Shown: positions 45,451-56,661 of the stretch, in pieces
Layout: each line of letters begins with the position of its first letter
How positions within the stretch are numbered: position 1 is the first letter of the stretch
Origin: Orobanche coerulescens
Taxonomy: Eukaryota; Streptophyta; Magnoliopsida; Lamiales; Orobanchaceae
NCBI GenBank assembly: GCA_033398695.1
Contig: CM065802.1
Coordinates: 146,926,096 to 146,990,095 of the forward strand
Direction of reading: 5' to 3'
DNA length: 64,000 bases
Notes under the pieces: generated by a model
The model's database searches: none
Seen by the model: only the letters and a program-made list of their open reading frames with translations
What the model was told of the DNA's origin: nothing
Program-made: the position numbers and the translations under genes

Positions 45451-45827
45451 TAACGTACGTTAGCTTATGCGCTTAACGTACGTTAGGCTTTAGGCATAAC
45501 GTTCGTTCTGATGTTCATGATACGTACGTAATGAGTGGTAGGTGGAGGGAACCTTCCTCGGAGTCAACTTTCGGCTGGTAGGGCTGGGAATCTTTCGATC
45601 AGATCTCACTATTGCAGTCAACAGATCTTTACGTACGTTAGAGTGTGCTCCTTACGTACGTTATCCATGCAGCTTCTTAACGTACGTAAAGCTTGGTTCT
45701 TTACGTACATTAAGGTCTTCGTATTGTTGGTCAAGAGGTTCTGGACTAGCATTACGTACGCTATGTTTAGACTATAGCGTAGGTAATTTCCCTTACGTAC
45801 GTTATGCCTGTTGTATTGCGTACGTAA
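45451..45827 (+). promoter_or_regulatory. Three quartets of TTACGTACGTAA-type palindromes, element G 5' LTR
   Basis: Starts 45451, 45474, 45497, 45520; then 45629, 45652, 45678, 45701; then 45752, 45775, 45793, 45816. Nearly all steps are 23 bp; exceptions are 26 and 18. The third set includes hybrid arms (TTACGTACGCTA, TAGCGTAGGTAA). The array ends about 10 bp before a TATA-like sequence. The 3' LTR array (51661-51965) lacks 72 bp covering three units of the middle set. Confidence 0.88.
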
Positions 45828-47249
45828 CATATTTGTTAGATTATATAACTTGGTTTCGTATTTCATTTCTTTTGAACCAAAATCATTTTTCTCTCCCTAG
45901 AATCGTCCTTCTGGACTTGTTCTTGATATTTAGCCCCTTCCATCTTGTTTTTGATCATCATAACTTGATTTAGAGCTTGGAGTTGAAAGCTTGTTGGTGG
46001 TCCTTTGCTGTTTGTAGAGTTCTTCTTGTTCTTCATTGGTAAGTTCTCTTAATCTCTTGTTCTTCAAGTGATTTCCGAGTATGATGATGATGTTGTTGTT
46101 TTCTTCGGGTATTGGTTGATTGTTGGAGTATATCATGATTCTTGATGTGTTTTTATAACTTCTGATGAAGAAGTCTTGATAAGGAGTTGTTCTTGATGTT
46201 TTAGAATGTTTAGGAGGTTATAATCATGTCTAGGAAGGATTATGTTAAGATTGCTATATGATTAACATAGTCTTGATATGATTGTTGTTTTTGTTTGTGT
46301 TTTTGGAGGGATTATAACCATTTTAGTAAGGAATTATGATGAATTATGTAATGGTTATCATAATCTTACAATGGTTGATTTAATCTTGTTGATTAATCCT
46401 AATTCATGATGAATTGGTGATGGATTATTGTTTAGACATCATGTTTGTTGAGATGATGATGTTTTTGGGGTAATGATGATGATATTAGTGATATTATCAT
46501 TTTGAGATGTTTATTTTGATGATTGTTCTAAAGTGATTCTAGTTGAATTGATTTCACAAGTGTTAAGAACGTAATGATCATGTTAACCGATCATTGAGGT
46601 GTTGGAGGATGTTAGAATTCATAGTTGAGAACTATGATATTCGTTGGTGGAGTTTAACTGATTCGGGGTTGAATCGGGATTGTTTTGGTGTTGCTTTCCA
46701 TTGATTTTGTGTTATTGAATGAATTGTATTTCATTCAAGGTTGTTCGAGTGCTTGTGATCATCGGAGGACGCCGTTCGTCGTTTCGTGGAAGGACGTTGA
46801 TCGTGGAAGGACTTTCTCACCTTCAGTTTGAGGCAAGTTTTATACTTGTACTAGTCGATGAGATTAATGTTATCATGTATGTGTATGAATATGTGTATCA
46901 TTTCGATACTTGGTCCCTTTATGATTTTGTTGATATCAGGGGATTGTTTGATACGATACCCTTCGGAAAATTATGCCAAATATTATTGTTGTTCGTAAAT
47001 GGACGGTTCAAGGCATTGCGATACTTGTTGGTAATATTGTTGTCGATAGCCGGTTTGCGGTATCGACGTATCGATTGTTATTATTATTATTGATTGATGT
47101 TCCATTGATATATTGTTGTGATCGTTGTTATTGATATTGGTGCTTCGTTATTGTTGTTGTATTGGCCGATTGAAAGCATTGACGTATTCGATTATCATCT
47201 TCGTTATCGGTAACCGATTAAAAGTTCCGAGACATCCGTGGTATTGTTG

Positions 47250-47830
47250 TTATCGATTGACCGTTCTAAAGGCAATCGAGATATTAAATTGGGATTGTCG
47301 AGGACATTTCCCATCCGTTGAGTCGTTGTTATCGACTGACCGTTCTACGGTAATCGACGTATTGAATTGGGATTATCGAAGATAATTCCCATCTGTCGTA
47401 TCATTGTTTATCGATTGACCGTTCTAAGGCAATCGAGGTATTGAATTGGGATTATCGAATATAATTCCCACACGTTGTATCATTGTTTATCGATTGACCG
47501 TTCTAAGGTAATCGATGTATTGAATTGGGATTATCGAAGATAATTCCCATCTGTTGTATCATTGTTTATCGATTGTCCCTTCTAAGGTAATCGACGTATT
47601 GAATTGGGATTATCGAAGATAATTCCCATCTGTTGTATCATTGTTTATCGATTGTCCGTTCTAAGGTAATCAGCGTATTGAATTGGGACCGTCGAAGACA
47701 TTTCCTATCCATTGTATCGTCATTATCAATTGACCATTCTAAGGTAATCGATGTATTGAATTGGGACTGTCTAGGGCATTTCCCATCCGTCGAGTCATTA
47801 TGATCGATTGGCCATTCCAAGGCAGTCGAG
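47250..47830 (+). repeat. 79-bp minisatellite in element G 5' LTR
   Basis: Units start atcgattgaccgttctaagg and contain a small inverted pair (gggattatcga ... ataattccc). Clean copies start at 47410, 47489, 47568 and 47647, exactly 79 bp apart; about seven copies in all, the outer ones diverged. The same minisatellite lies in the 3' LTR at about 53400-53736 and 56657-56925, where H inserted into it. Confidence 0.85.
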
Positions 47831-49000
47831 GTATTTTGAATTGGGACCGCCGAGGATGGTGCCTGTCCGTGAGTTATTGTTATCGTGTTAGCCGAATCGA
47901 GGCGGCACATTATTATTCTTGTGAATTCAGTAATCTTGGGATTGTTGCTGTCCGTGATTAATTGTGTTTGGAGGCTAGTCGTGGCTAGTGCTCGATGGGT
48001 AATTTTGGGGCTTGAACGTTCGCGGTTGGTTTCCCAACACCTACAGTTAAGTAGGTCACAGTCATGTCAATGATCTCATTATGGGTAAGTTTGGGGCTTG
48101 AACCTTCGCGGTTGGTTTCCCAACACCTACAGTTCAGTAGGTCACAGTCACTGGGTGATCTCATTATGGTTAAGTCTGGGGCATGAACCTTTGCGGTTGG
48201 TTTCCCAGCACATGCAATTCAGCAGGTCACGATCATTGGATGATCTCATGTGATACAGTTTCGGGCTGTTTTGGCTTCGGGCCATTGTTATGATTGATAG
48301 TTTCGGCTGAGTGGATTTCAGGCCATCGTGATATTTTAGCAGCTTCGGCTGAGGGGCTTTCAGGCCATGGTGATGTATTGGTATTTTCGTTGGAGCCTTA
48401 GGGCATTGTGATTCACATTTAATTCAGTTCTTGCTTGGTTTACCTTCGGGTAATTCACTAGTGTGTTCTGTATTGATGATTCGCCATTGGGAAGTTGTAT
48501 TCTGACCTGTTGAGCTGGTAACGATCGTATGCCGTGGGCATTGTGTGTTCCTGAATGCTCGATTCTTACCTTGGTTTGTGAGCATCTCGTATTGCCATTG
48601 TTGTATCGTTTATTCTGCCTTTGGATGCATATCATGTTGTGCATGTGTTTGATATTCATTATCTGGATGACTAACCCCATGGGGGCGGAACATGTTTTCA
48701 TGTTTTAGGTGCTTGCGAGGAGAGAGTTGAGACACAGGGGCATCACGATGGCGATGAGGCATTCGAGCGGTACTAGTTCGAGTTGTTTCTTGTCAGTCAG
48801 ACAGTTTGGAGCACTCCAGTTTTTTCCAGTTGTTGTCATTTTGTATTATCCGAGCAAGGCTCGTGGATGTCATAGTAGGGACTGAGATTCCCCTTTTGGT
48901 TAGTTAGTTGTATTTTTGGTCGTGTTCGCCTGGTGGATCTCCTGGTGTGGGGTCCACGGCACTGTAATGACCCAATGCATTTTGGGGGTGTTACAGAAGA

Positions 49001-49012
49001 TGGTATCAGAGC
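49001..49012 (+). other. Primer-binding site of element G
   Basis: TGGTATCAGAGC, 5 bp after the LTR end (48995). Same primer tRNA as A. Confidence 0.9.
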
Positions 49013-49482
49013 ATTGGGTTGTGAGATACCCTGATATGTGAGTTATGTGGCTCTGCCGACGGGGTAGTACTGGGACTGTCAGGTTATGACAATCTGGACA
49101 GTCGGGTTTTGTGAGTTGTGATAGTTGGACGACTGTATGAGTCATTCTTTCATCGAGTCGTCATCAGTGAAGACTAGTATCGCAAGACCTCGAAGCTTCA
49201 TATGACCTGTGTAAGGACTCGATTCTCTTTTATGTTCATACATTCATTATGCCATTGATTATACATGTTTTGTTGAAACCTATATGTAACATTTGTGTTA
49301 CGATTCATTCATGATTATTTGTTTTGGAGCGTGTGGCTCAGTATTGGCTATAGTTAGCATGTTTGAGGTGATTGTTTATCTGTTGAGTATGTATACTCGT
49401 GTTTGGCTATTGACTTAGCATTGTGGATTGGCCATTGAGGCATATTTAAGCTTTGTTCATGATCGAGCGTTATTCTTTCAGT

Positions 49483-50571
49483 ATGGAAAGAGGAACACGA
49501 GGACGTGGCAGAGGGGGTAGAGGCTGCAGAGCATGCTGAAACCTAGAACCTCATGTTTATGCGCGTGCAGATGCCGATATGGATCAAAATTCGGCCGAAG
49601 ATGTGACTTATGCGACCGGTTCTCCTTCGGGACGTCATACTCGAGGAGTCGATCAGACTGACATCGACCATTTCTTGCTTATGAGGGGCATGGTGGCCCA
49701 GATGACTCAGATGACGCAGATAATGGAGACCATGCAGACCTCGATGGTTCGTGGTACGCCGCAGCAGGGACTCCAGGTGCCGTTTTATGGACAGGCCAGG
49801 AGAGTGAGTCAGATTGTCAGTGATAGCTCTCGTCAGAGGCCGCCTATTTTTGAGGGTTCGTCGGAACCAGCTGACATTGTTCATTGGCTTGAGCATTTTG
49901 ATAAACTCTTCGACATGGTTCAGTGTCCGGAAGAGAGTAAGGTGGCAGTAGCGGCTTACTACTTGAGTAAGGGTGCTTATTCATGGTGGCTTTCTGTGAA
50001 ACCCACCGATTGTGACTGTGTTTGGAGCGAGTTCAAGACTCTCATGTTAGAGAGGTATTATCCGGCTCCACTTCTTGAAGCCAATCTATCGGAGGTTTTG
50101 AACCCCGAATCCATCGAGGACGAGGGTGTTATTGTTATTGCTGAGAAGTTTCAAGGACTTCTTCAGTTTGCTTCATCTGTTATCCGTATTGAGGCGGATA
50201 AGATCAAGTATTTTAGCAAGAGGCTAAACCCGCAGTTGAGGATGCAGTTGTTCAATCATAATTGTAACTCACTTGGCGAATTCATCGAGAAGGCTCTTGG
50301 AGCAGAGCTTTTGATCAAGGAGCTTGCTCGGAAGAACCCTTCAGTTTCTTCTGGTGAGAGGACTAGGATGCCGGTTCGTTCAGAGGGACATCGGGCTCCG
50401 ACTTCCAATAAGTCGTCTTCTAGTCGTCTTCGTGTTGGGAAAGCATCTTCTTCTCAGGCAGCGAGCTCGACCGTTGTTTGCTTTAACTGTGATACAGTAG
50501 GACATCGCAGTACCCAGTGCTCGATGCAGGCTGTTGTTTGTTTTCTGTGTGAGAGATAGGGACATATTCAG
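49483..50571 (+). pseudogene. Element G gag
   Basis: The natural start (49483) gives an RG-rich N-terminus MERGTRGRGRGGRG, but a TGA stops it at codon 19. The main open frame restarts at 49579 and runs 326 codons. It has MRGMVAQMTQMTQIMETMQT, PPIFEGSSEPADIVHWLEHF, CPEESKVAVAAYYLSKGAYS, LMLERYYPAPLLEANLSEVL and GEFIEKALGAELLIKELARK. A canonical knuckle CFNCDTVGHRSTQC follows. The second knuckle starts CFLCER and is cut by a TAG, then GHIQKYC. It is close to D's gag but much better preserved. The protein would package the G transcript. Confidence 0.88.
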
Positions 50572-51465
50572 AAATACTGCAGGAGTCCTAGTACCGGTAG
50601 GTCAAGAGAGAGCTCACGGGCCTCAAGAGATTTTGTTACTCCAGTCTGTTCCAAGGGGTCCTATCAGGCTTCGGGAGCCAGAGGTATGGATAGCCGAGGA
50701 GGAACAGCCATTTCAGATTTGGGTCTTCCTCGAGTCGGTGAGATCGAGGAGCTCGATGATCTGGATGATGTTGATTTCGGGTACATTTGAGATGTAGCCG
50801 TAATTTGTACTTTTTCCTTATTTTCGGATTGATGTTTGACTCAGTCTGTATTGTAGTATTGTGGTTGTGAACCATTTATTATTGATCTATCTTGTAATGA
50901 TAGATTTTGAGAATCTTGAGATTTGAGGTCATCTGATACGTTTTTCTTTCCTTTTGGTGTTGTACCCGAGATTTTTGTGATAATATGGGTAATTGTTCAT
51001 TGCGATTTGAGACGCCAAGTCGTGGGGACTTGGGCGTGCGATTGATATGGTCCCAACGACTATATGTGCATTGTTGTTTTCCTTTTATGGCGTGAGACAG
51101 TGATTGCATAGGCGTCCAATGCCGATGAGAATGGGGGAGTGTACACCGATAATTGTAGACATGTACAATGGGCGGCACCCATGGGGTGTGTACGCCGGTG
51201 TTTCGAGTCATGCGGTAGGTAAGACTTTCTGGCTAGTCCCTAGCGGAGGAGTCATGATTCGATTGATCTCGCACTTGGTCGAGTGTTTTTATCACTTGAT
51301 TTTTGCCGTGTTCCAGCAGAGGAGACGCGAGGACCCGTGGGGTTGGCCCGATTACTTAGGCGGAGTTGTTCCCAATGAGGAGTATTCCCGGAGATGTTGT
51401 TTTCATATCCTGATGGATAGTTCGTACCCCGTGTTGTGCACCCTGAGTTTTGGGGACGAAACTCT
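50572..51465 (+). other. Internal non-coding segment of element G where pol is missing
   Basis: About 890 bp between gag and the polypurine tract. I find no protease, RT, RNase H or integrase motif in any frame. The last ~40 bp (ccctgagttttggggacgaa onward) match the sequence that follows the integrase stop in A and D, so the 3' end of an ancestral pol region was kept while the rest was deleted or replaced. Confidence 0.7.
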
Positions 51466-51482
51466 TTTTAAGGGGGGGAGTA
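51466..51482 (+). other. Polypurine tract of element G
   Basis: tttaagggggggagta precedes the 3' LTR (51483), after gggacgaaactc. Confidence 0.85.
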
Positions 51483-53736
51483 TGTAATATCCGGGGATAA
51501 TTTTGTTTTTTCGTTTCACTGTTGAGTTGTACATATTCATTTAGAATTGTACAAATGCCATCGTATTGTATCATTCGTGTTTGTTGAGGTGCGTTGGATT
51601 GTAGTTCGTTCATTCCGGTTGAGAGTTGGTGGAACAACTTGGTTGTCCACTTTGTTGAGGTAACGTACGTTAGCTTATGCGCTTAAAGTACGTTAGGCTT
51701 TAGGCATTACGTACGTTCTGATGTCCATGCTACGTACGTAATGAGTGGTAGGTGGAGGGAACCTTCCTCGGAGTCAACTTTCGGCTGGTAGGGCCAGGAA
51801 TCTTTCGATAAGATCTCACTATTGCAATCAATAGATCTTTACGTACGTTAAGGTCTTCGTATTGTTGGTCAGGTGGTTCTGGACTAGCATTACATACGCT
51901 AAGTTTAGAATATAGCGTACATAAGTTCCCTTACGTATGTTATGCCTGTTGTATAGCGTACGTAACGTGTTTGTCAGATTATATAACTTGGTTTCGTATT
52001 TCATTTCTTCACGAACCAAAATCATTTTTCTCTCCCTAGAATCGTCCTTCTGGACTTGTTCTTGATATTTACCACCTTCCATCTTGTTTTTGATCATTAT
52101 AACTTGATTTAGAGCTTGGAGTTGGAAGCTTGTTGGTGCTCCTTTAGTGTTTGGAGAGTTCTTCTTGTTCTTAATTGGTAAGTTCTCTTAATCTCTTGTT
52201 CTTCAAGTAATTTCCAAGTATAATGATGATGTTTTGTTGTTTTCTTCGGGTATTGATTGATTGTTGGAGTATATCATGATTATTGATGAGTTTTTATAAC
52301 TTGTGATGAAGAACATGATGATTTTGTCTTGAGAAGGAGTTGTTCTTGATGTTTTAGAATATTTAGGAGGTTATAATCATGTCTAGGAAGGATTATGTTA
52401 AGTTTGCTATATGATTAACATAGTCTTGACATGATTGTTGTTGTTGTTTGTGTTTTTGGAGGGATTATAACAATTTTAGTAAGGAATTATGATGAATTAT
52501 ATAATGATTATCATAATCTTACAATGGTTGATTTAATCTTGTTGATTAATCCGAATTCATGATGAATTGGTGATGGATTATTGTTTAGACATCATGTTTG
52601 TTGAGATGATGATGTTCTTGGGGTATTGATGATGATATTAGTGATATTATCATTTTGAGATGTTTATTTTGATGATTGTTCTTAAGTGATTCTTGTTGAA
52701 TTGATTTCACAAGTGTTAAGAATGTAATGTTCATGTTAACCGATCATTGAGGTGTTGGAGGATGTTAGAATTCATAGTTGAGAACTATGATATTCGTTGG
52801 TGGAGTTTAACCGATTCGGTGTTGAATCGGGATTGTTTTAGTGTTGTTTTCCATTGATTTTGTGTTGTTGAATGAATCGTATTTCATACAAGATTGTTCG
52901 AGTGCTTGTGATCATCGTAGGACGCAGTTTGTCGTTTCGTGGAAGGACGTTGATCGTGGAAGGACTTTCTCGCCTTCGGTTTGAGGCAAGTTTTATACTT
53001 CTTACTAGTCAATGAGATTAATGTTATCATGTATGTGTATGAATGTGTGTATCATTTCGAGACTTGGTCTCTTTATGATTTTGTTGATATATCAGGGGAT
53101 TGATTGATACGATACTCTTCGGCAAATTATGCCAAATATTATTGTTGTTCGTAAATGGCAGGTTCAAGGCATTGCTATACTTGTTGGTAATATTATTGTC
53201 GATAGCCGGTTTGCGGTATCGGCGTATCGATTGTTATTGTTATTGTTGATTGATGTTCCATTGAGATATTGTTGTGATCGTTGTTATTGATATTGGTGCT
53301 CGTTATTGATGTTGTATTGGCCGATTAAAAACATTGACGTATTCGATTATCATCTTCGTTTTTGGTAACCGATTAAAGGTGCCGAGACATTTGTGGTATT
53401 GTTGTTATCGATTGACCATTGTAAAGGCAATCGAGATATTAAATTGGGATTGTCGAGGACATTTCCCATCCATTGAGTCGTTGTTATCGATTGACCGTTC
53501 TATGGTAATCGACGTATTGAATTGGGATTATCGAAGATAATTCCCATCTGTTGTATCATTGTTTATCGATTGACCGTTCTAAGGCAATCGACGTATTGAA
53601 TTAGGATTATCGAAGATAATTCCCACCCGTTGTTATTGTTAATCGATTAACCGTTCTAAGATAATCTACATATTGAATTGGGATTATCGAAGATAATTCC
53701 CATCTGTTGTATCATTGTTTATCGATTGATTGTTCT
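51483..53736 (+). repeat. Element G 3' LTR, first part
   Basis: 2,254 bp matching 45276 onward. Palindrome array 51661-51965 with a 72-bp deletion relative to the 5' LTR. It ends in the 79-bp minisatellite, where H inserted; gttct (53732-53736) is H's left duplication. Confidence 0.92.
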
Positions 53737-53891
53737 TGTAATATCCGGATTTATTATTGTGTATTTCATTTGTATTTGAACCCTGTATTATTCGTAATTG
53801 TGATCTCGATAATTGGAGTATGATATTTCTCACATTTGTATCCTTGTACATAAGTATAACAACATGCAAAATTTCTCATGCAAACTCGTGA

Positions 53892-53972
53892 TAGCGCACG
53901 CTAAGAATGTAGCTTAACGTGCGTTATCGGGTACAACTAGCGCACACTACAAATGAAGAATTGCGTGTGCTA
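53892..53972 (+). promoter_or_regulatory. Palindrome quartet in H
   Basis: Four units at 53892, 53915, 53938 and 53961, exactly 23 bp apart: TAGCGCACGCTA, TAACGTGCGTTA, TAGCGCACACTA, TTGCGTGTGCTA. The second is intermediate between the A/E/G and B/D palindrome types. Confidence 0.85.
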
Positions 53973-54085
53973 GGCAGTCAATTATTGAGCTTAGCGGCTA
54001 GCACATGCGCCAGCCGGACGTGTGTCCGGATAAGATTCCCACGGGCGGACCTGGACAGATTTGGAGTCAATGCTAGTTAGCGTGC

Positions 54086-54796
54086 TGTCACGCCCCACCT
54101 TAATGCAGCAGGCATCAAGCAGCAGGCATCAAGCAGCATCCGGCCAAAGCCAGGCGGACGGGCGCACAGCAGGGCCACGCGCGTGCAGGCACCATGTCAA
54201 GCTCACAGAGGATTACCCTCCCTATAATAGGCTTAGACGGAAAAAGCCTTGTGACAGCAGTAGACATTAAAAGGCCGAGGAGCACACTCTTCAGAAAGAA
54301 GACCCTAGAAGCTTCAAGATGGAGACCAATCAATTCCAGAAGGTCAAAGAGGGTTCCAGAAGGTCAGAAATTGGGTCGGATTGCTACGGGCCGAATCGGG
54401 CCTTGGCCGGGCCGGGTCGAGACACTTCGGGCCGGGTCGGGCCAGACGTTCCACAGGGGTCTGGGGACTCCAAGGAGTCTTCTTAGAATTATTTAGAATT
54501 GTATAGATCATTCTAGATGATGGCATTCTTGTAAATACTTGGAATAGTAATGTTTTGTTGGTCATTTGCTAGACTAGGAGGATTAGTATAAATACCCCTC
54601 CTTGGGGCTCATTTGTAACACACTCTTGAGAAATCTGATTTGCTACAGTACAATAAGAGAAAACCTTCCCCAAGCATTTCCTTACTTCCCTTCATAGTAG
54701 TCTTGTTTATTAATAGGCTTTACTACTTAGGCTTGAGACAACCTAAGAGTGCCGCACGGTGAGGACTTAGCGAGGCGCAAGTATAACCCCGTGACA
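54086..54796 (+). mobile_element. Element I: 711-bp solo LTR (possibly Copia or TRIM type)
   Basis: The insertion starts TGTCACG and ends CGTGACA, a 7-bp inverted terminus with the TG...CA ends of LTRs. It is flanked by a 4-bp duplication, gtgc (54082-54085, 54797-54800). It has a TATA-like gtataaatac (about 54586) and polyadenylation-like AT-rich sequence downstream, but no coding capacity. It belongs to a different family from the other LTRs. Open frames inside are compositional. The class is uncertain. Confidence 0.7.
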
Positions 54797-55511
54797 GTGC
54801 GCTAAGGATATGAACATAGGTGCAGAAACTTTATTTAAGGGACAGCACTCCATTTCTTCTTGTTCCCTTCACTCGTCCTCATTTCTTGATAGTCCGAAGA
54901 GCCTATTATCCTCCTTAAACACACTTAGACCACCTCTACTTGATCATTGGAGATTGAATGTCACTTGTGATTGATCGTTGAAGTGGAGAAACACCTTGAA
55001 TTGGCATACAAACAACTGGAGCTGGATTCTACCTTTTAGACTCGGGGTTTCCTTCATCTTAAAGTATGTTAATTCTTTCTCCAGCCTTAGATTCATGCTC
55101 TGAAGAGTTAGATGAATCATGCTATCAACATATTGAGTTTCATTAGTGAATTATTCAACAAACATCATGTTTAGAAGTGGGAATGATTATGCTAATGATA
55201 TCGTCGTTGAACATCGTAGCTGGAATCGTTAGTTCACTTTTAAGATGAGGTCTGAATGTGTAAATGACAATGGAATCTAGTGCATCAACCTGAGATCACG
55301 AACTTCACATGAGAATGATAATCGAGTTGGATATAAGAGTTGTGATAATATTCATTTCCTTGAATTCAAAGATGTTTGAATCCGTAAGATCATTCATAAG
55401 TTTATGAACATGACATGTAGATGGAAAACGTACGTTAATCACTGAGGAGTTCGTAAATTTCATCACCGTTAGAACGATCTGCTGCCCAGCAGTGAAACTG
55501 CCCTGCACGCT

Positions 55512-55726
55512 TAGCGTACGCTAAGCTATGTGAATTAACGTATGCTATCGGGCATGTTTAGCGTACGCTACGCTTGGAACTTAGCATGCGTTATATCATC
55601 AGACGAGTCAATTGACTGATCAGTAAGGTACTGACTGTGCATGGTTAGCGTATGTTAGGCTGCGTATAATTGCGTGCGCTAATGAAGTAGCCTTAACGTA
55701 TGCTACAGGATACGTAGCGTGCATTA
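55512..55726 (+). promoter_or_regulatory. Two further palindrome quartets in H
   Basis: Starts 55512, 55536, 55559, 55582 and 55645, 55670, 55694, 55715; steps 21-25 bp. Units are eroded at C/T and G/A positions (for example TAACGTATGCTA). They lie downstream of H's presumed promoter, as does cluster 1 of B. Confidence 0.75.
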
Positions 55727-56661
55727 AGAAAGCCAGACAGATTTCATTTTAAGAATTTCCGACCGTAATTTTTTGATTGTTAGATGTTCGTTCGACTTGA
55801 GATGAATTCTATATTATTTCTTTTGTTAAGGTTCGAGCTTGCTATGTGATTTATCGAAGGGGAGACCTTCGAGTGTTTTATTTTTCGTGGAAGTAGTATT
55901 CTTGTCTTCGAATCAAGGCAAGTACCTTAATTGTTTTATATATTGATGTTATACATATTGTCGTGCATATATGTCGTTGTTGTATGTCCACCTCGTGTTG
56001 GTCCGACAGAATCATCGGGGGATCTATGCTAGCGTGCGCTGGATCATCGAACGGGTTTTTCCACCTCGGGTTGGTTTGACGGAATCATCGGGGGGTCTAG
56101 GCAGTGAACGCTGGATCATTGGAATTACCATGTGTATGTTGTGATATCATGTTGTGATTATCATATGTGTATGTTATTATTGAGTTTCTTGCAGGAGAAG
56201 ACTCGTTGGTTCTTTTGTCATTTATGTTATTATTATTCTTCATGAGATGCTGAATGATATGTTGTGGTACTTGTACTAGCATCGTTGTGCTAACCCCTTT
56301 GGGGGTGAACATTTGTTTATGTAAAGGAACCAGGAGAGCGGGAAAACAACCACTGCAGTTGCATGACGACGAGGCTGCAGAGTGATGTTCCGGCCGGGTT
56401 TAATTGTCTGTTGTTTGTATCGTTTTAATAAGTACTCGAGCACGTAGTCATTTATGATGATTTTGGATTTGGTGATGTATTAATACTTTTCCGTTGAACA
56501 TTCGTACGTTCAGTATTGGTCATAACTGTTGTATCTTATTTCCGTTATTTTCACATGTTGGTATCTGTTAATGTCTTTTTAGTTCTTCAGCCTTGTAAAT
56601 TCTTACGTAAAGGATTTACGGCGCTATAATATTTCTGAATATATCGAGGTGTTACAGATCT

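Larger units (their letters stand above)
45276..48995 (+). repeat. Element G 5' LTR
   Basis: 3,720 bp, the largest LTR here. In order: palindrome array 45451-45827, a TATA-like attatataac (about 45837), a long AT-rich section, a 79-bp minisatellite (about 47250-47830), a module of about 91 bp repeated three times (ggggcttgaaccttcgcggt ..., about 47995-48250), and the end ttttgggggtgttaca. Confidence 0.92.
53737..56656 (+). mobile_element. Element H: solo LTR of the B family, interrupted by I
   Basis: TGTAATATCCGG (53737) to TCGAGGTGTTACA (56656), with duplication gttct (53732-53736) and gatct (56657-56661), one mismatch. The other LTR of G supports gttct as original. No PBS, gag, pol or polypurine tract is present, so this is a solo LTR of about 2.2 kb once I is removed. 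Its end (ggatttacggcgctataata ... gaatatatcgagg) is the diverged counterpart of the end of B's LTR. Palindrome sets occur at 53892-53972, 55512-55593 and 55645-55726. Solo LTRs arise by recombination between the two LTRs of one element. Confidence 0.85.

Noticed and set aside
51104..51487. 127-codon frame in G as an extra gene carried by the element
   Set aside because: It overlaps the conserved 3' block and polypurine tract and shows no domain; composition and position fit a chance frame in non-coding internal sequence.
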